Origin: Bacteroides congonensis
GTDB taxonomy: Bacteria; Bacteroidota; Bacteroidia; Bacteroidales; Bacteroidaceae
Length of the DNA stretch: 64,000 nt
Assembly: GCF_900130125.1 (NCBI RefSeq)
Contig: NZ_FQXY01000010.1
Coordinates: 620,001-684,000, forward strand
Reading direction: 5' to 3'
The notes below the pieces were generated by a model. The model was not told where the DNA came from. It did not search any database and saw only the letters and a list, made by a program, of their open reading frames with translations. Shown one piece after another: positions 1-9,244 of the stretch. Numbering within the stretch: position 1 is the first letter of the stretch; each line of letters begins with the position of its first letter. The position numbers and the translations under genes are program-made.

Positions 1-739
1 CGCGCAACGGCTTTTCCGCATAAATCTTTGCCAATAATGTACGGGCTACCGATTTGGTAAACAATGTCTTATTACCCGGCGTATTGTCCGGAGCATAAAG
101 CACTGCGTCCAGCAAGTCCTTCTCAATCTGCTGATAGGCTTCAAGTTCCGTGTTCTGCTCCGGGAAATATTGTGGATATACATCATCAATATTTTCAGAG
201 GTGATATCGTCCGCCACGGTGGTAATGACGGGGAAGTCTCCCCAAAGACGAACCATATCGAACATAACCATGGCACGGAATATCTTTGCTTCGGCTTTGT
301 ATTGTGCCCGTTCGGTGGTAGTCAACGAATTGTCGGTCACCAGATCGATGTTACAAATCAACTTGTTGGCACGGGCCACATCTTCCAGATAGCGGTTCCA
401 GTCACGTTCCAATACAGAGTTGGAACCTTCAATGGAGTTATTCTCAAACGGGACTACTTCTGCTCCCGTAGTGCCGGCATAGGCATTATCCGCGTGAGAG
501 TCTGATATCAGCAGCAAGTCCACATACCAGTGTTCCTGGCGGTCGCGCATCTGATTATAAAGCGTTGTAAGGTGGCTTTCAACCGCCGCTTTATCCTTGA
601 ACACAATCTTTGTACCATTGTCCGTTACTCCTTCCGTCACATCCGAATAAGTATCTAATGGCTCATAATTCAGTGAGCAGGAAGAAAGTCCCAACAGTAA
701 ACCGGATGTTAATCCGCAAAATAGATATTTTAGTTTCAT
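1..739 (-). CDS. SusD/RagB-like surface glycan-binding lipoprotein (partial, 3' end outside window)
   Basis: Reading the minus strand from the ATG at 739 gives an open frame running off the window edge, about 246 residues, under half the usual SusD length of 500-650. The N-terminus has a hydrophobic signal ending in a lipobox (GLSSC), so it should be lipidated and face the cell surface. The text after it (alternating helical segments with TERAQYKAEAKIFRAMVMF and FTKSVARTLLAKIYAEK) is the TPR-like scaffold of the SusD family, which binds glycan and caps the partner TonB-dependent porin. It starts 14 bp after the stop of the SusC-like gene and is clearly co-transcribed with it. Family assignment is firm; substrate unknown. 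Confidence 0.9.
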   Translation of the reverse strand, partial: MKLKYLFCGLTSGLLLGLSSCSLNYEPLDTYSDVTEGVTDNGTKIVFKDKAAVESHLTTLYNQMRDRQEHWYVDLLLISDSHADNAYAGTTGAEVVPFENNSIEGSNSVLERDWNRYLEDVARANKLICNIDLVTDNSLTTTERAQYKAEAKIFRAMVMFDMVRLWGDFPVITTVADDITSENIDDVYPQYFPEQNTELEAYQQIEKDLLDAVLYAPDNTPGNKTLFTKSVARTLLAKIYAEKPLR

Positions 740-753
740 AATCTTTCCTTTCA

Positions 754-3700
754 TTAGAATTCAACATTTATACCAAACACGTATGACCTGCAATGCGGAT
801 ACGTACCCCAGTCAATACCTTGTACCGTACCGCTATTTCCCCATTGGTTTACTTCCGGATCCATACCGGAGTAGCTGGTCCATGTCAGCAGGTTGCTGGC
901 GGTGAAATAGGGTTGCAGGCGGGTGATGCCCCATTTCTTCAGAAGTTTGCCTTTGAAGTTGTAGGATAAGGAAACATCTTTCAGCCGCAGGTAACTACCG
1001 TCTTCCACGAAATAAGTGGAGTTGAGCAGCTTGAAATTGGCTTTAGGTACATCTGTTATCTGTCCGGGGATTTTCCAACGGTTCAGGACGCGGGTCGACT
1101 GGTTCTTGCCGTCGTACATACCTTCCGTTTCAATGCGCGAAGCGTTATAGATGTCGTTTCCGTAAGAGCCCTGGATAAAGATACTCAGGTTGAAGCCTTT
1201 CCAGGAAAATGTATTCGTCATACCGTAGGTGAAATCTGGGTTCGGGTCACCTATATAGGTACGGTCGGACGACGAAATCTTTCCGTCATTATTCAAGTCG
1301 CGATACATCAGTTCACCGGTTTCGGGGTCTACGCCGTCACTGATATAACCGTAGAAACCACCCAAAGCGCGTCCCGGCTCATTACGTACCACATAGTCAT
1401 TGATTACGTCCGATGTTTTTGCGTCGTAATATACTTTTTGCAGTTCCAGTTTCGTTAGTTTATTACGGTTGAAAGAGATGTTGAAATCCGTATCCCAGGT
1501 AAAGGATCCGCCTCGGAAGTTCTTCGAGCTGATAGAAAGCTCGAAGCCTTTGTTCACCATCTCCCCCTCATTGCGGGCAATGGAAGTGGATGCGGCAGCA
1601 CCGGCAGGCAGTGAGACGTTCATCAACATATTCTTGGTTTTCTTATAGTAATAGTCGGCATTGAAAGTCAGCCGTCCGTTCAGGATTGTCAAGTCCAGAC
1701 CGATATTTGTCTGTGTAGTAGTCTCCCAGGTTAAATCGGATGTACGCAAGTTTGCCTGGCTGATAGTGGGGACGGCATTTGCATAGTCGGTCTTGTCCCC
1801 TTCCTCGCCTTTCTTGAACCATTCGATACGTCCGATATTGTAGCGTTGCAGGTAGGCATAATCCCCAATACCCGACTGGTTACCAGTCTGTCCCCAGCCA
1901 CCACGCAGTTTCAAGTCATCAATCCATGTAAGGTTCTGCATGAACTTCTCTGAAGAGATACGCCATGCGGCAGAGAACGACGGGAATACTCCCCAACGAT
2001 GGTCGGGATGCAGTTTGGAAGAGCCGTCGGCACGGAGATTGGCTGTCAGCAGATATTTACTGTCGAAATTATAGGCAACACGTCCGAAGAAAGACATGAT
2101 TCCCCATTGTGAAGCGCCTGTTCCGGTGTTGTCCCATGATATTTTATTGGCAGCATTCAACGTCGGAATCTGGTCGCTGCGATAATGCGAACCGTTAATC
2201 CAACTGTTAGAATAATCAGAGTCCGTCCAAGATGAACCTGCCATCACTTCCAGCCCGTGCTTCTTGAAGTTCTTATTGTAAGTCAGTACATTGTCAAATG
2301 TCAGAACGGTGTTCATATTCCGGTTGTCCGAAGCCTCACCGTATTGGTTACGTCCCCAAGTGGTAGAGACAGGGTCGAGAAAAGTAGTGTTGACAGCATT
2401 ACGGCGGTCAAAGGGAAGGGTGGACTTGAATTTCAAGTCGGGGGAAGGAGTCAGCAATACATTACCCGAAGCCAACAAGCGGGTCTCCTTATCCTTGTTG
2501 TTCTTTGCGCGTGCCATATTTTCCAACGGGTTGGTGATATTGCCCACACCATAAAAGTTATTATAGTATTGGTTGGGATTCAAGGCATCCCAAATAGGTG
2601 CGTAGGTCGGTGTATTGATAACCGCCAGGATGACGCCGCCGCGATTAGAACCGGTTCCCATGGCGCCACCGCCGTTGCTGGTATAATCCGAATAAGAGAT
2701 GTTGGCACTCACGGTCAGCCATTTGCGAACCTGATTTTCGAGATTCACACGGAAGTTATAGCGTTTGTAGTAAGAGATGTCGAGTACTCCCTGTTCTTTC
2801 AGGTATCCGGCGGAAAGGTAATATTTCATTTTCTCGTTACCGTTGGATACGGCTACCTGGTAATTCTGTGTCTTTCCGGTCGTATAGGTTTCATCAAACC
2901 AATCTGTGCGGTCGGGCAATCCGTCCGGCAAGGAAACAAGCCCGATTTCGTCCTGCAACTCTTTGTACTGCGCAGAGTTCAGGGATTCTACCTTATCCGC
3001 TACTTTGTTCAATCCGAACTGAGCCGTCAGAGATACTTTCGCATTTCCTGTCGCACCGGCTTTGGTGGTAATCAGGATTACACCATTGGCAGCTCGGGAA
3101 CCGTAGATAGAAGCCGAAGAAGCATCTTTCAGAATCTGCATACTCTCAATATCGTTCGGAGAAAGGAATTTGATGTTGTCTACGGGCACTCCGTCCACTA
3201 CATACAGCGGGTCGTTACTACCATTCATCGAAGTCGTACCACGCACACGGATAGACATTTCACCACCCGGCGTACCATTAGGCTGAATCACCGACACACC
3301 GGCTGCCTTTCCCTGGATAGCCTGACCTGCCGATACGATAGGGCGCATATCCAGGTCTTTGGTGGATACGGAAGAGATAGCGGTAGTGACATCTTTCCGT
3401 TTCACTGAGCCATAACCAATCACCACCACTTCGTCAAGCACCTCATTGTCTTCCTGAAGCGTGACTTTCATCTGGCGGACTGCCTTCATCTCCTGCGACT
3501 TGTAACCCACATACGAGAATATCAGAATGGCATTTTGTTTCACATTTAACGTGAAGTTACCATCCAAATCGGTGATTGCTCCATTAGATGTACCTTTCTC
3601 CTGTACACTGACACCAATAAGCGGCTCTTTTTGGGCATCCATGACCTGACCGGACGCGGTAATTTGCTGTGCATTTGCACTCAAAGATAAAAACATTGCA

Positions 3701-3759
3701 AGGATAGCAAAGAAAATCTTGCGACTCCCCGAAAGGATTTTTCGCCTGTTCTTTTTCAT
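754..3759 (-). CDS. SusC/RagA-like TonB-dependent outer-membrane transporter (locus B)
   Basis: About 1000 residues, normal for SusC. Order: signal peptide ending SLSANAQ, a carboxypeptidase-regulatory-like domain (residues about 30-110, motif GTSNGAITDLDGNFTL), the SusC signature EVVVIGYGSVKRKDVT, a plug domain (PLYVVDGVPV, ASSASIYGSRAANGVILITTK) and a 22-strand-type barrel ending in an aromatic residue (NVEF). There is no STN domain, so it is unlikely to signal through an anti-sigma factor. It imports oligosaccharide captured with SusD using TonB energy. An in-frame ATG at 3864 exists, but the -7 promoter element at 3834-3841 lies inside that extension, and only the ATG at 3759 gives a proper signal peptide. 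Regulator gene 3969-5612 lies just upstream on the same strand. Confidence 0.95.
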   Translation of the reverse strand: MKKNRRKILSGSRKIFFAILAMFLSLSANAQQITASGQVMDAQKEPLIGVSVQEKGTSNGAITDLDGNFTLNVKQNAILIFSYVGYKSQEMKAVRQMKVTLQEDNEVLDEVVVIGYGSVKRKDVTTAISSVSTKDLDMRPIVSAGQAIQGKAAGVSVIQPNGTPGGEMSIRVRGTTSMNGSNDPLYVVDGVPVDNIKFLSPNDIESMQILKDASSASIYGSRAANGVILITTKAGATGNAKVSLTAQFGLNKVADKVESLNSAQYKELQDEIGLVSLPDGLPDRTDWFDETYTTGKTQNYQVAVSNGNEKMKYYLSAGYLKEQGVLDISYYKRYNFRVNLENQVRKWLTVSANISYSDYTSNGGGAMGTGSNRGGVILAVINTPTYAPIWDALNPNQYYNNFYGVGNITNPLENMARAKNNKDKETRLLASGNVLLTPSPDLKFKSTLPFDRRNAVNTTFLDPVSTTWGRNQYGEASDNRNMNTVLTFDNVLTYNKNFKKHGLEVMAGSSWTDSDYSNSWINGSHYRSDQIPTLNAANKISWDNTGTGASQWGIMSFFGRVAYNFDSKYLLTANLRADGSSKLHPDHRWGVFPSFSAAWRISSEKFMQNLTWIDDLKLRGGWGQTGNQSGIGDYAYLQRYNIGRIEWFKKGEEGDKTDYANAVPTISQANLRTSDLTWETTTQTNIGLDLTILNGRLTFNADYYYKKTKNMLMNVSLPAGAAASTSIARNEGEMVNKGFELSISSKNFRGGSFTWDTDFNISFNRNKLTKLELQKVYYDAKTSDVINDYVVRNEPGRALGGFYGYISDGVDPETGELMYRDLNNDGKISSSDRTYIGDPNPDFTYGMTNTFSWKGFNLSIFIQGSYGNDIYNASRIETEGMYDGKNQSTRVLNRWKIPGQITDVPKANFKLLNSTYFVEDGSYLRLKDVSLSYNFKGKLLKKWGITRLQPYFTASNLLTWTSYSGMDPEVNQWGNSGTVQGIDWGTYPHCRSYVFGINVEF

Positions 3760-3833
3760 GCGTACTAATTTAAAAGTTAATAATAAACGTTCGTCTGCAA
3801 CGGAGCTTGTCCCATTGCTTTCGAAGCACAGGT

Positions 3834-3841
3834 CAAAAGTA
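3834..3841 (-). promoter_or_regulatory. Bacteroidetes -7 promoter element of the locus B susC
   Basis: On the minus strand the sequence reads TACTTTTG, a match to TAnnTTTG. It sits about 75 bp before the chosen start at 3759 and shows that the longer reading frame start at 3864 would be upstream of transcription. No good -33 TTTG is visible at the right distance, which may mean that an activator is needed. Confidence 0.5.
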
Positions 3842-3968
3842 TAAAGAAATCGAGGTGAGCTCACGAAGAGGGGTCAATAAGTGGATTATCAAAAGATTCA
3901 ACCCATTTATTACCAACGCATTACCTCTAGTTTACATCTCTAAAAAAGTGGATAGTTTACAGTTCCAA

Positions 3969-5612
3969 TCAGCGGATTTTTCGTACTAAATCTTCAAAAT
4001 CCTCTCGCGAACCACGAGCTTTATTCTTCACTTTCGCCCGGTAGTTATAAATTGTGTTCACCGAATAACGGAGAAATTCCGCAATCTGCGAACTGTCTTC
4101 AATGCCCAGGCGTATCAGGGCAAAGATTCGTAATTCGGTATTCAGCAACTCGTCTTTCTTCAGCACAATCCGTTCATTGTCCTGCAACAGATCATTGAAC
4201 TTCTTCACAAAATCGGGGAAGAGATGCAAGAAAGCCGTATCAAAGTTAGCATAAAGTTCTTCCAGCTCTTCATCAAGCGCATCTTGTGAGCGCGTTATCT
4301 TTAACAGTTCCGCTATCTGTCCGGCGGATACTTTCTTGTTCACCATGCGGCGATAGGCATCCAAACGGTTGATATAGGTAGAGCATAGCTTGATGAAGCG
4401 GGCGATATATTCTTCCTTAATCTGGTTGGATTCCGAAAGTTCGATATTGGTAGCGGACAGGCAACTGTTCATCTGTCTCAACTCTTCATTCAATCCATTT
4501 AATTGCCCGTTAGCCACCTGGAGATGATTACGGGCGTCTGCCAGCTTCTTCATCTGGCGGTAAATATAGCCTAAAGCTACCATCAACAAGACCAGCAATG
4601 CGGTAATCAGCAGCAGATTCTGTTGCAAACGGTCGTTCTGTTTCTCAATCATGGCCTGATAGGTCTTGTCAATCAACGAAAGTACATCGGCGCTTTGCCA
4701 GCTACGCAGGCGGGCATTATAGAATTTGGTCGCATTCCAGGAAAAGCGCATACACTGATATGCACGTTCCATATCGCCATCCTCGTAAAGCAACTGCGCA
4801 AGCATCCATAACGATGCATGGTCTTTAATGGCAGAACGAATATCGGAAATGGCGGAAAGGCACAGGTTCTCTTTCTCGCCTTGCCTGTCATTGCTATATT
4901 TATAAATGAGAGAACGGTGATAAGTAACCAATGCATATTGCGGGGTATTGGGTTCGGCTTCTGCCAGACGGATGTCGTTTATCTTCAAGGCTTCCTCATA
5001 CTGGTGACGGTCACGAAGCAGCGCTTCGTGCATCAGCAGGTATTCTTCGGATTCATGGGGTAATATAGCATACAAGGAGTCCTTATATGCCTGCGATATA
5101 CTCCAGTAATGTCCCGAAAGTGTCTTATCCTGTGTATATACGCTCAGTTCACCATATACATGGTCAAAGCAGGTGTAATAATCGGGAATCAGACGGGGAG
5201 CTACTTCTCTCCGGTCTACGGATTCTAAAACATCAATAGATTCCGTGTACATTCCTGTCGAGGACAATAGTAATGAAAGTTGCAATTTACTTTCTATTCT
5301 GCGGTCGGTATCATGCAAGCGTTCTGCAATCCGGATATTTTCATTCAAATAATGGATTGCAGAATCGCAGATAAAGGCTTTGTATTCTTTGTATATCTGA
5401 CTGTTCAGATTGTAATGTTCCGCAGAACTGGCTTCTATTCCGTGTACTAAATCTTTAAGATGCACGATGCGGGATTCACGTTGTACAACGTACTTTTCAT
5501 GTTCCTGAATGGTCAAATCAAGCACACTGAGCAGCGAATCCAGGGTCTTGCCGGCCCAGGTATATAGTGGAAAAGAAAGAATCAAAAAGAATAACAGGTA
5601 CTTTTTTTTCAT
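3969..5612 (-). CDS. Membrane-anchored TPR regulator with C-terminal LuxR-like HTH (DUF6377-type), locus B
   Basis: 547 residues. A signal peptide ([20 protein letters not shown]) leads into a helical TPR-like periplasmic half (residues about 20-330, including [14 protein letters not shown] and [13 protein letters not shown]). One transmembrane helix follows (about 337-355, [19 protein letters not shown]), then a coiled coil (about 355-400) and a cytoplasmic C-terminal domain. Its end, [19 protein letters not shown] with [14 protein letters not shown], looks like a LuxR/SusR-type helix-turn-helix. This architecture matches Bacteroides proteins grouped as DUF6377, found beside SusC/SusD pairs. 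I infer that it senses a periplasmic ligand and activates the susCD genes just downstream. It is a full-length paralogue of the protein at 20046-21695. Family call from memory; role inferred. Confidence 0.82.
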   Translation of the reverse strand: MKKKYLLFFLILSFPLYTWAGKTLDSLLSVLDLTIQEHEKYVVQRESRIVHLKDLVHGIEASSAEHYNLNSQIYKEYKAFICDSAIHYLNENIRIAERLHDTDRRIESKLQLSLLLSSTGMYTESIDVLESVDRREVAPRLIPDYYTCFDHVYGELSVYTQDKTLSGHYWSISQAYKDSLYAILPHESEEYLLMHEALLRDRHQYEEALKINDIRLAEAEPNTPQYALVTYHRSLIYKYSNDRQGEKENLCLSAISDIRSAIKDHASLWMLAQLLYEDGDMERAYQCMRFSWNATKFYNARLRSWQSADVLSLIDKTYQAMIEKQNDRLQQNLLLITALLVLLMVALGYIYRQMKKLADARNHLQVANGQLNGLNEELRQMNSCLSATNIELSESNQIKEEYIARFIKLCSTYINRLDAYRRMVNKKVSAGQIAELLKITRSQDALDEELEELYANFDTAFLHLFPDFVKKFNDLLQDNERIVLKKDELLNTELRIFALIRLGIEDSSQIAEFLRYSVNTIYNYRAKVKNKARGSREDFEDLVRKIR

Positions 5613-5655
5613 CGGAGTATTACACTTTAATAGAAGATTACAAGACTAATAAAGA

Positions 5656-5663
5656 CAAATGTA
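5656..5663 (-). promoter_or_regulatory. -7 element of the locus B regulator gene
   Basis: Minus-strand TACATTTG (TAnnTTTG), 44 bp upstream of the regulator start. The surrounding block, plus-strand AGACAAATGTAGAGAA followed by CTTCGTA, is repeated almost exactly upstream of the paralogous regulator (21741-21767). Confidence 0.6.
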
Positions 5664-5734
5664 GAGAAAATCTTCGTATTCTAAAGTATAAAACAGACAG
5701 AAATTAAAAGTACACCTATATACCTATCCGCTAA

Positions 5735-8266
5735 CTACCGCATATAAAGGCTGGTTACACTTTGCTTATCCTTAAAGAATAATTTAGCTTTCACCATAGC
5801 TGCCCCGCAAGCTACGGGAGCTTCCCAAAGTACTGATTCAACCGTTGGTTCCGTGCCATCCGTCGTATAACGTATCTGTCCGCCTGCGATAGGGGTATTG
5901 ACGTACAGAAGTCCGTCTTTGACAGAGAGCCCGGGATGAGGCAAACGGAAGTTTACCCCTATCCGGCTCCAGTAAGACATTTCCTTCACACTGATTTTTT
6001 CATAGAACAGTGCCAAATCCCGGTCAAAGGCTTGTTGTTCCGCCACGCCGGAAAGGGCTTCCCAATCCGGGTGCGCATTCCAACCGCGTTCTACCAGTCC
6101 CATTACTTTCGGGAACATATAATATTCTACCCATTGAAATCCTCGAATCGTTTCGGCAAACAGTTGTGCCTGCACGCCTTTTATATTTTCCCTGCCTGAT
6201 GCGGTCAGTGTTGTTTTTCCTTTTCCTGCGGCGCTTACATCGACCGGGTTGCCTGCCATGTCCGTACGGGAAGAACGGTAAACGTCATACGGAAGCATGG
6301 AGAATGCTTTGGACTCATCCACATATCCGCCCCAAAAATGTCCCGGTTCATCGGGATGGGCGTCATAAGCCAAATCCAGATAGAAGTTGTTCACGTTGCA
6401 GAGAATCACCGGATAGCCATTGTTGGCTATCTGATAAGGAATCTCGTCTTCTTTCCATTCAGGAACCGTTTTCCATGAGTTGATGCCGGCTGCATGCCGG
6501 GACAAATAGGCATGAGTCTCCGGTTTATGCTCCAAAGCTACTTCCTGCCAACCGTTAAAAGACAAGTTATACTGTTGCAGGCAGTCAACCACCCGGGTGA
6601 TGAAATACTCGGCCAAGTCATGCGCCTTTGCCATTCCATGTTCTTCCATCAATGCCTGGCACAAAGGAGAACCCATCCACGCACCCCGCGCTACTTCGTC
6701 ACCACCCAGGTGGATAGTAGTCAAAGGAACTTCGGCTTCCTTATACATCGCCACTATTTCCTGAATCACCTTTTCCATAAACCGATAGGTTGACGGCAAG
6801 GCTACATTCATTACATTATCCGTATAGGCTTGTGCGGAAATATAGCGGGAAGTGTCTTGCAAGTCACTCAAGAGATATTCCTTCGCTTTCTCCGGGTCAG
6901 TATCAATGTACTTATTATATCTTGCTTTCATCGAAACAATGGCTGCACGGGCATGGCCGGGAGATTCTATTTCAGGGATGACCTGTATATGCCTTTCCGC
7001 TGCATATTGCAGGAAATCAATAAATTCGGCACGGGTATAATAGCCGTTTCCCGTTGTAGCGGAAAAAGGGTCGTATCCACCGTTGTAGGCAGGGTATTGG
7101 CATTCCTGTTCATCGGTGGTATGTCCCCGTCGCGCACCGACTGTTGTCAGTTCTTCCAAGCCCGAAATTTCCAGGCGCCAGCCTTCATCGTCCGAGAAAT
7201 GGAAATGGAGCACATTCAGTTTATAGGAAGAAAGAATATCTATGAGTTTCTTCAGATTATCAACTGTTGTGTAATTGCGGGCAATATCAATCATCTGTCC
7301 CCGGTATACTAAATCCGGATAGTCTTGGATAGACATTGCTTCCAGGCGTAACGGGCTGTCCTGCCCTTTCAGCAGTCCTAACAGAGTTTGAGTTCCATTA
7401 AAAACTCCGTGCGGAGTAGCAGCGTTGATTCTGATTTGCTGTCCGGCAATATGAAGTTCATAATATTCTTCATTTACTGCCTTTTTATCGTCCGTGAGAT
7501 AATCAAGAACGATAGTCACCGGAGCTTCCGGTGCTATTTCCAGTCCGAACCATCCGGTCAGTTTCTCTTTCAGGAGCTTTGCTTCGTTTGCAAAATCGTC
7601 ATGGAATGTCAAGGCAAGTTGCTTCTCCAATAAGATTTCCCCTTCGGCGGGAAGTACTTTCTTTACGGAAGGTATGATATCTGCCGAACGGAATTCCGAG
7701 GTACGTGCGTTCGCCAAACGAAGATTGGTGTCGTAAGTCTTTTGTGCGGCAGACTTTTGCCATTCTGTAACGGGTAATGGAATGGCATCCAACACCACAG
7801 GAAGCGGCTTTCCTTTGGATGCACCCGACCAGCTTACCCAATAAGCGCCTTCGGGTGCGTGCGAGTTCTTCGGCACTTCGCCGTCACACTTGAAAATCAC
7901 TGTCAGGGAATCTCCCGGAGCTAATGAGGCAAAGCCCTCACCCGGATACATTTTAAAATAGGTAGCGTTTACCTGCTCTACTTTTACCAATGATGAAGCA
8001 TTCGGCAGGATTTTACGGGGAAACTGCGAGTAGAAAATCTCCCAGTCCTTTCCTAAAGGAGCAGCGGAAATGTTCTTCAATACAAATGAGTTCTCATAAT
8101 ATTTGCCGTTTTCATCGTAATTTCCCATTTCCCAGGTCAGAGATACCGGAGCTTTGGAATCATCCGCTGATTTACAACCGCCCGCCATGAGTAAGACACA
8201 CAGCCATCCCGCCAATAAAGAAAATCGTATATCGTTCATAAGTTTCGTTTCTTGGTGATTAGTCAT
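5735..8266 (-). CDS. GH20 beta-N-acetylhexosaminidase lipoprotein
   Basis: 843 residues; removes terminal beta-linked GlcNAc or GalNAc. A lipobox (LLMAGGC) shows a lipoprotein. Domains in order: an N-terminal carbohydrate-binding beta-sandwich (about 35-190, CHB_HEX type), the GH20 non-catalytic domain (about 200-330), and the catalytic barrel (about 330-700) with HFHFSDDEGWRLEI and the catalytic Asp-Glu pair in HLGGDEVARGAW. A chitobiase-type C-terminal domain ends it (RYTTDGTEPT). The ATG at 8266 overlaps the previous gene's stop by 8 bp and has AAGGA upstream. An ATG at 8239 gives a shorter, more usual signal peptide and may be the real start. Last gene of locus A, co-transcribed with the phosphodiesterase before it. 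Confidence 0.93.
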   Translation of the reverse strand: MTNHQETKLMNDIRFSLLAGWLCVLLMAGGCKSADDSKAPVSLTWEMGNYDENGKYYENSFVLKNISAAPLGKDWEIFYSQFPRKILPNASSLVKVEQVNATYFKMYPGEGFASLAPGDSLTVIFKCDGEVPKNSHAPEGAYWVSWSGASKGKPLPVVLDAIPLPVTEWQKSAAQKTYDTNLRLANARTSEFRSADIIPSVKKVLPAEGEILLEKQLALTFHDDFANEAKLLKEKLTGWFGLEIAPEAPVTIVLDYLTDDKKAVNEEYYELHIAGQQIRINAATPHGVFNGTQTLLGLLKGQDSPLRLEAMSIQDYPDLVYRGQMIDIARNYTTVDNLKKLIDILSSYKLNVLHFHFSDDEGWRLEISGLEELTTVGARRGHTTDEQECQYPAYNGGYDPFSATTGNGYYTRAEFIDFLQYAAERHIQVIPEIESPGHARAAIVSMKARYNKYIDTDPEKAKEYLLSDLQDTSRYISAQAYTDNVMNVALPSTYRFMEKVIQEIVAMYKEAEVPLTTIHLGGDEVARGAWMGSPLCQALMEEHGMAKAHDLAEYFITRVVDCLQQYNLSFNGWQEVALEHKPETHAYLSRHAAGINSWKTVPEWKEDEIPYQIANNGYPVILCNVNNFYLDLAYDAHPDEPGHFWGGYVDESKAFSMLPYDVYRSSRTDMAGNPVDVSAAGKGKTTLTASGRENIKGVQAQLFAETIRGFQWVEYYMFPKVMGLVERGWNAHPDWEALSGVAEQQAFDRDLALFYEKISVKEMSYWSRIGVNFRLPHPGLSVKDGLLYVNTPIAGGQIRYTTDGTEPTVESVLWEAPVACGAAMVKAKLFFKDKQSVTSLYMR

Positions 8267-9170
8267 GCCATCCTTTGCTTCTCAGATAATCGAGCATGTA
8301 AGCCGGAGCGTCTGTTTGCAGGATTCTTGCTCCTAATGTATTAATGAGATATCCATAGCTTGCGTCCGGGTCTTTTTTCGCGAATTCATCGTCATGTCCT
8401 CCCGCTAAAGAAGCCCATAAGGTATTATACCAAATCAGGCTCTTTCCCGCCAGTCGGCGTTCCATCCTGACAGGTACTGTGCTCGAAGGATTCCGGTAGC
8501 ACAATTCAAAAGCAACGGGATGCAACTGCTCCATATAGTCCTCGATAACTTTTACCGATTTCTCATCGTCAATCGTTACGACGGGCATATAGATTACTTT
8601 ATCCAGGTAAGAGCCGAATTCACGTTTCACCGTCTCTACCGGATGACCACCTTTCATAATAACTAAATCGGCAGTGCCGGTTTTCTCCAATATAGCATAT
8701 ACATCATCAAAGATGTTGTAAGCCTTGTCCAGATTCACCATGATTTGACCTTTGGCGGCCAATAATGCTTCTTCTAAAGTGGGAACGGTATATTCCGTCA
8801 GCCGGCCGTCTTTATCCTTCAACCGGAGTTGCTTGATTTCAGCCAATGTCTTATCCTTCACTTTGCCTGTACCATTGGTGGTGCGGTCTATCGTATCGTC
8901 ATGCATCAGTACTAATTGTCCGTCTTTCGTCTTACGGATATCTATCTCCACAATGTCGACTTTCATCTGGATAGCACTGTCGATGGCTGCCACGGAGTTT
9001 TCGGGGGCAATACTCCAATTTCCACGATGCGCCACCACCAATACTTTGTCCAGGCGCGGATTCAACACATCTTTACGAATAGCTTCCGCCCGTTGTGCAG
9101 CCAGGAAACCCGGCTGCAAACAGAACAGTAACAAAAGCACAATGAACTTGCTTTTCTTCATATCTTTCAT
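8259..9170 (-). CDS. Secreted glycerophosphodiester phosphodiesterase (GDPD family)
   Basis: 303 residues with a signal peptide ending FLAAQ; probably periplasmic. GDPD enzymes cleave glycerophosphodiesters to glycerol 3-phosphate plus alcohol. The hallmarks are present: VVAHRGNWSIAPENS (catalytic His-Arg-Gly), DIVEIDIRKTKDGQLVLMHD (metal-binding Glu/Asp and second His), DRTTNGTG, and the closing QTDAP followed by a final helix. Length is normal for a stand-alone GDPD. It lies between a beta-helix/fimbrillin lipoprotein and the GH20 enzyme; a second, divergent GDPD sits at the head of the same locus (18649-19779). The pairing with GH20 suggests a glycerophosphate-bearing glycan, which is inference. 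Confidence 0.92.
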   Translation of the reverse strand: MKDMKKSKFIVLLLLFCLQPGFLAAQRAEAIRKDVLNPRLDKVLVVAHRGNWSIAPENSVAAIDSAIQMKVDIVEIDIRKTKDGQLVLMHDDTIDRTTNGTGKVKDKTLAEIKQLRLKDKDGRLTEYTVPTLEEALLAAKGQIMVNLDKAYNIFDDVYAILEKTGTADLVIMKGGHPVETVKREFGSYLDKVIYMPVVTIDDEKSVKVIEDYMEQLHPVAFELCYRNPSSTVPVRMERRLAGKSLIWYNTLWASLAGGHDDEFAKKDPDASYGYLINTLGARILQTDAPAYMLDYLRSKGWHD

Positions 9171-9244
9171 CAGTTATTTAATTTTCTTACTTAATTATAT
9201 TCAACGTTCTACCTTTTTATTGCAGAACTACTTTTATGCTGCAA

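Noticed and set aside
2257-3408. 383-codon open frame on the plus strand opposite the locus B susC
   Set aside because: It is a shadow of the susC codon pattern, with no signal, no recognisable domain and no promoter; similar antisense frames occur opposite other large genes here.
3760-3864. Longer N-terminus for the locus B SusC (ATG at 3864)
   Set aside because: The -7 element at 3834-3841 lies inside this stretch and the extension precedes a complete signal peptide.
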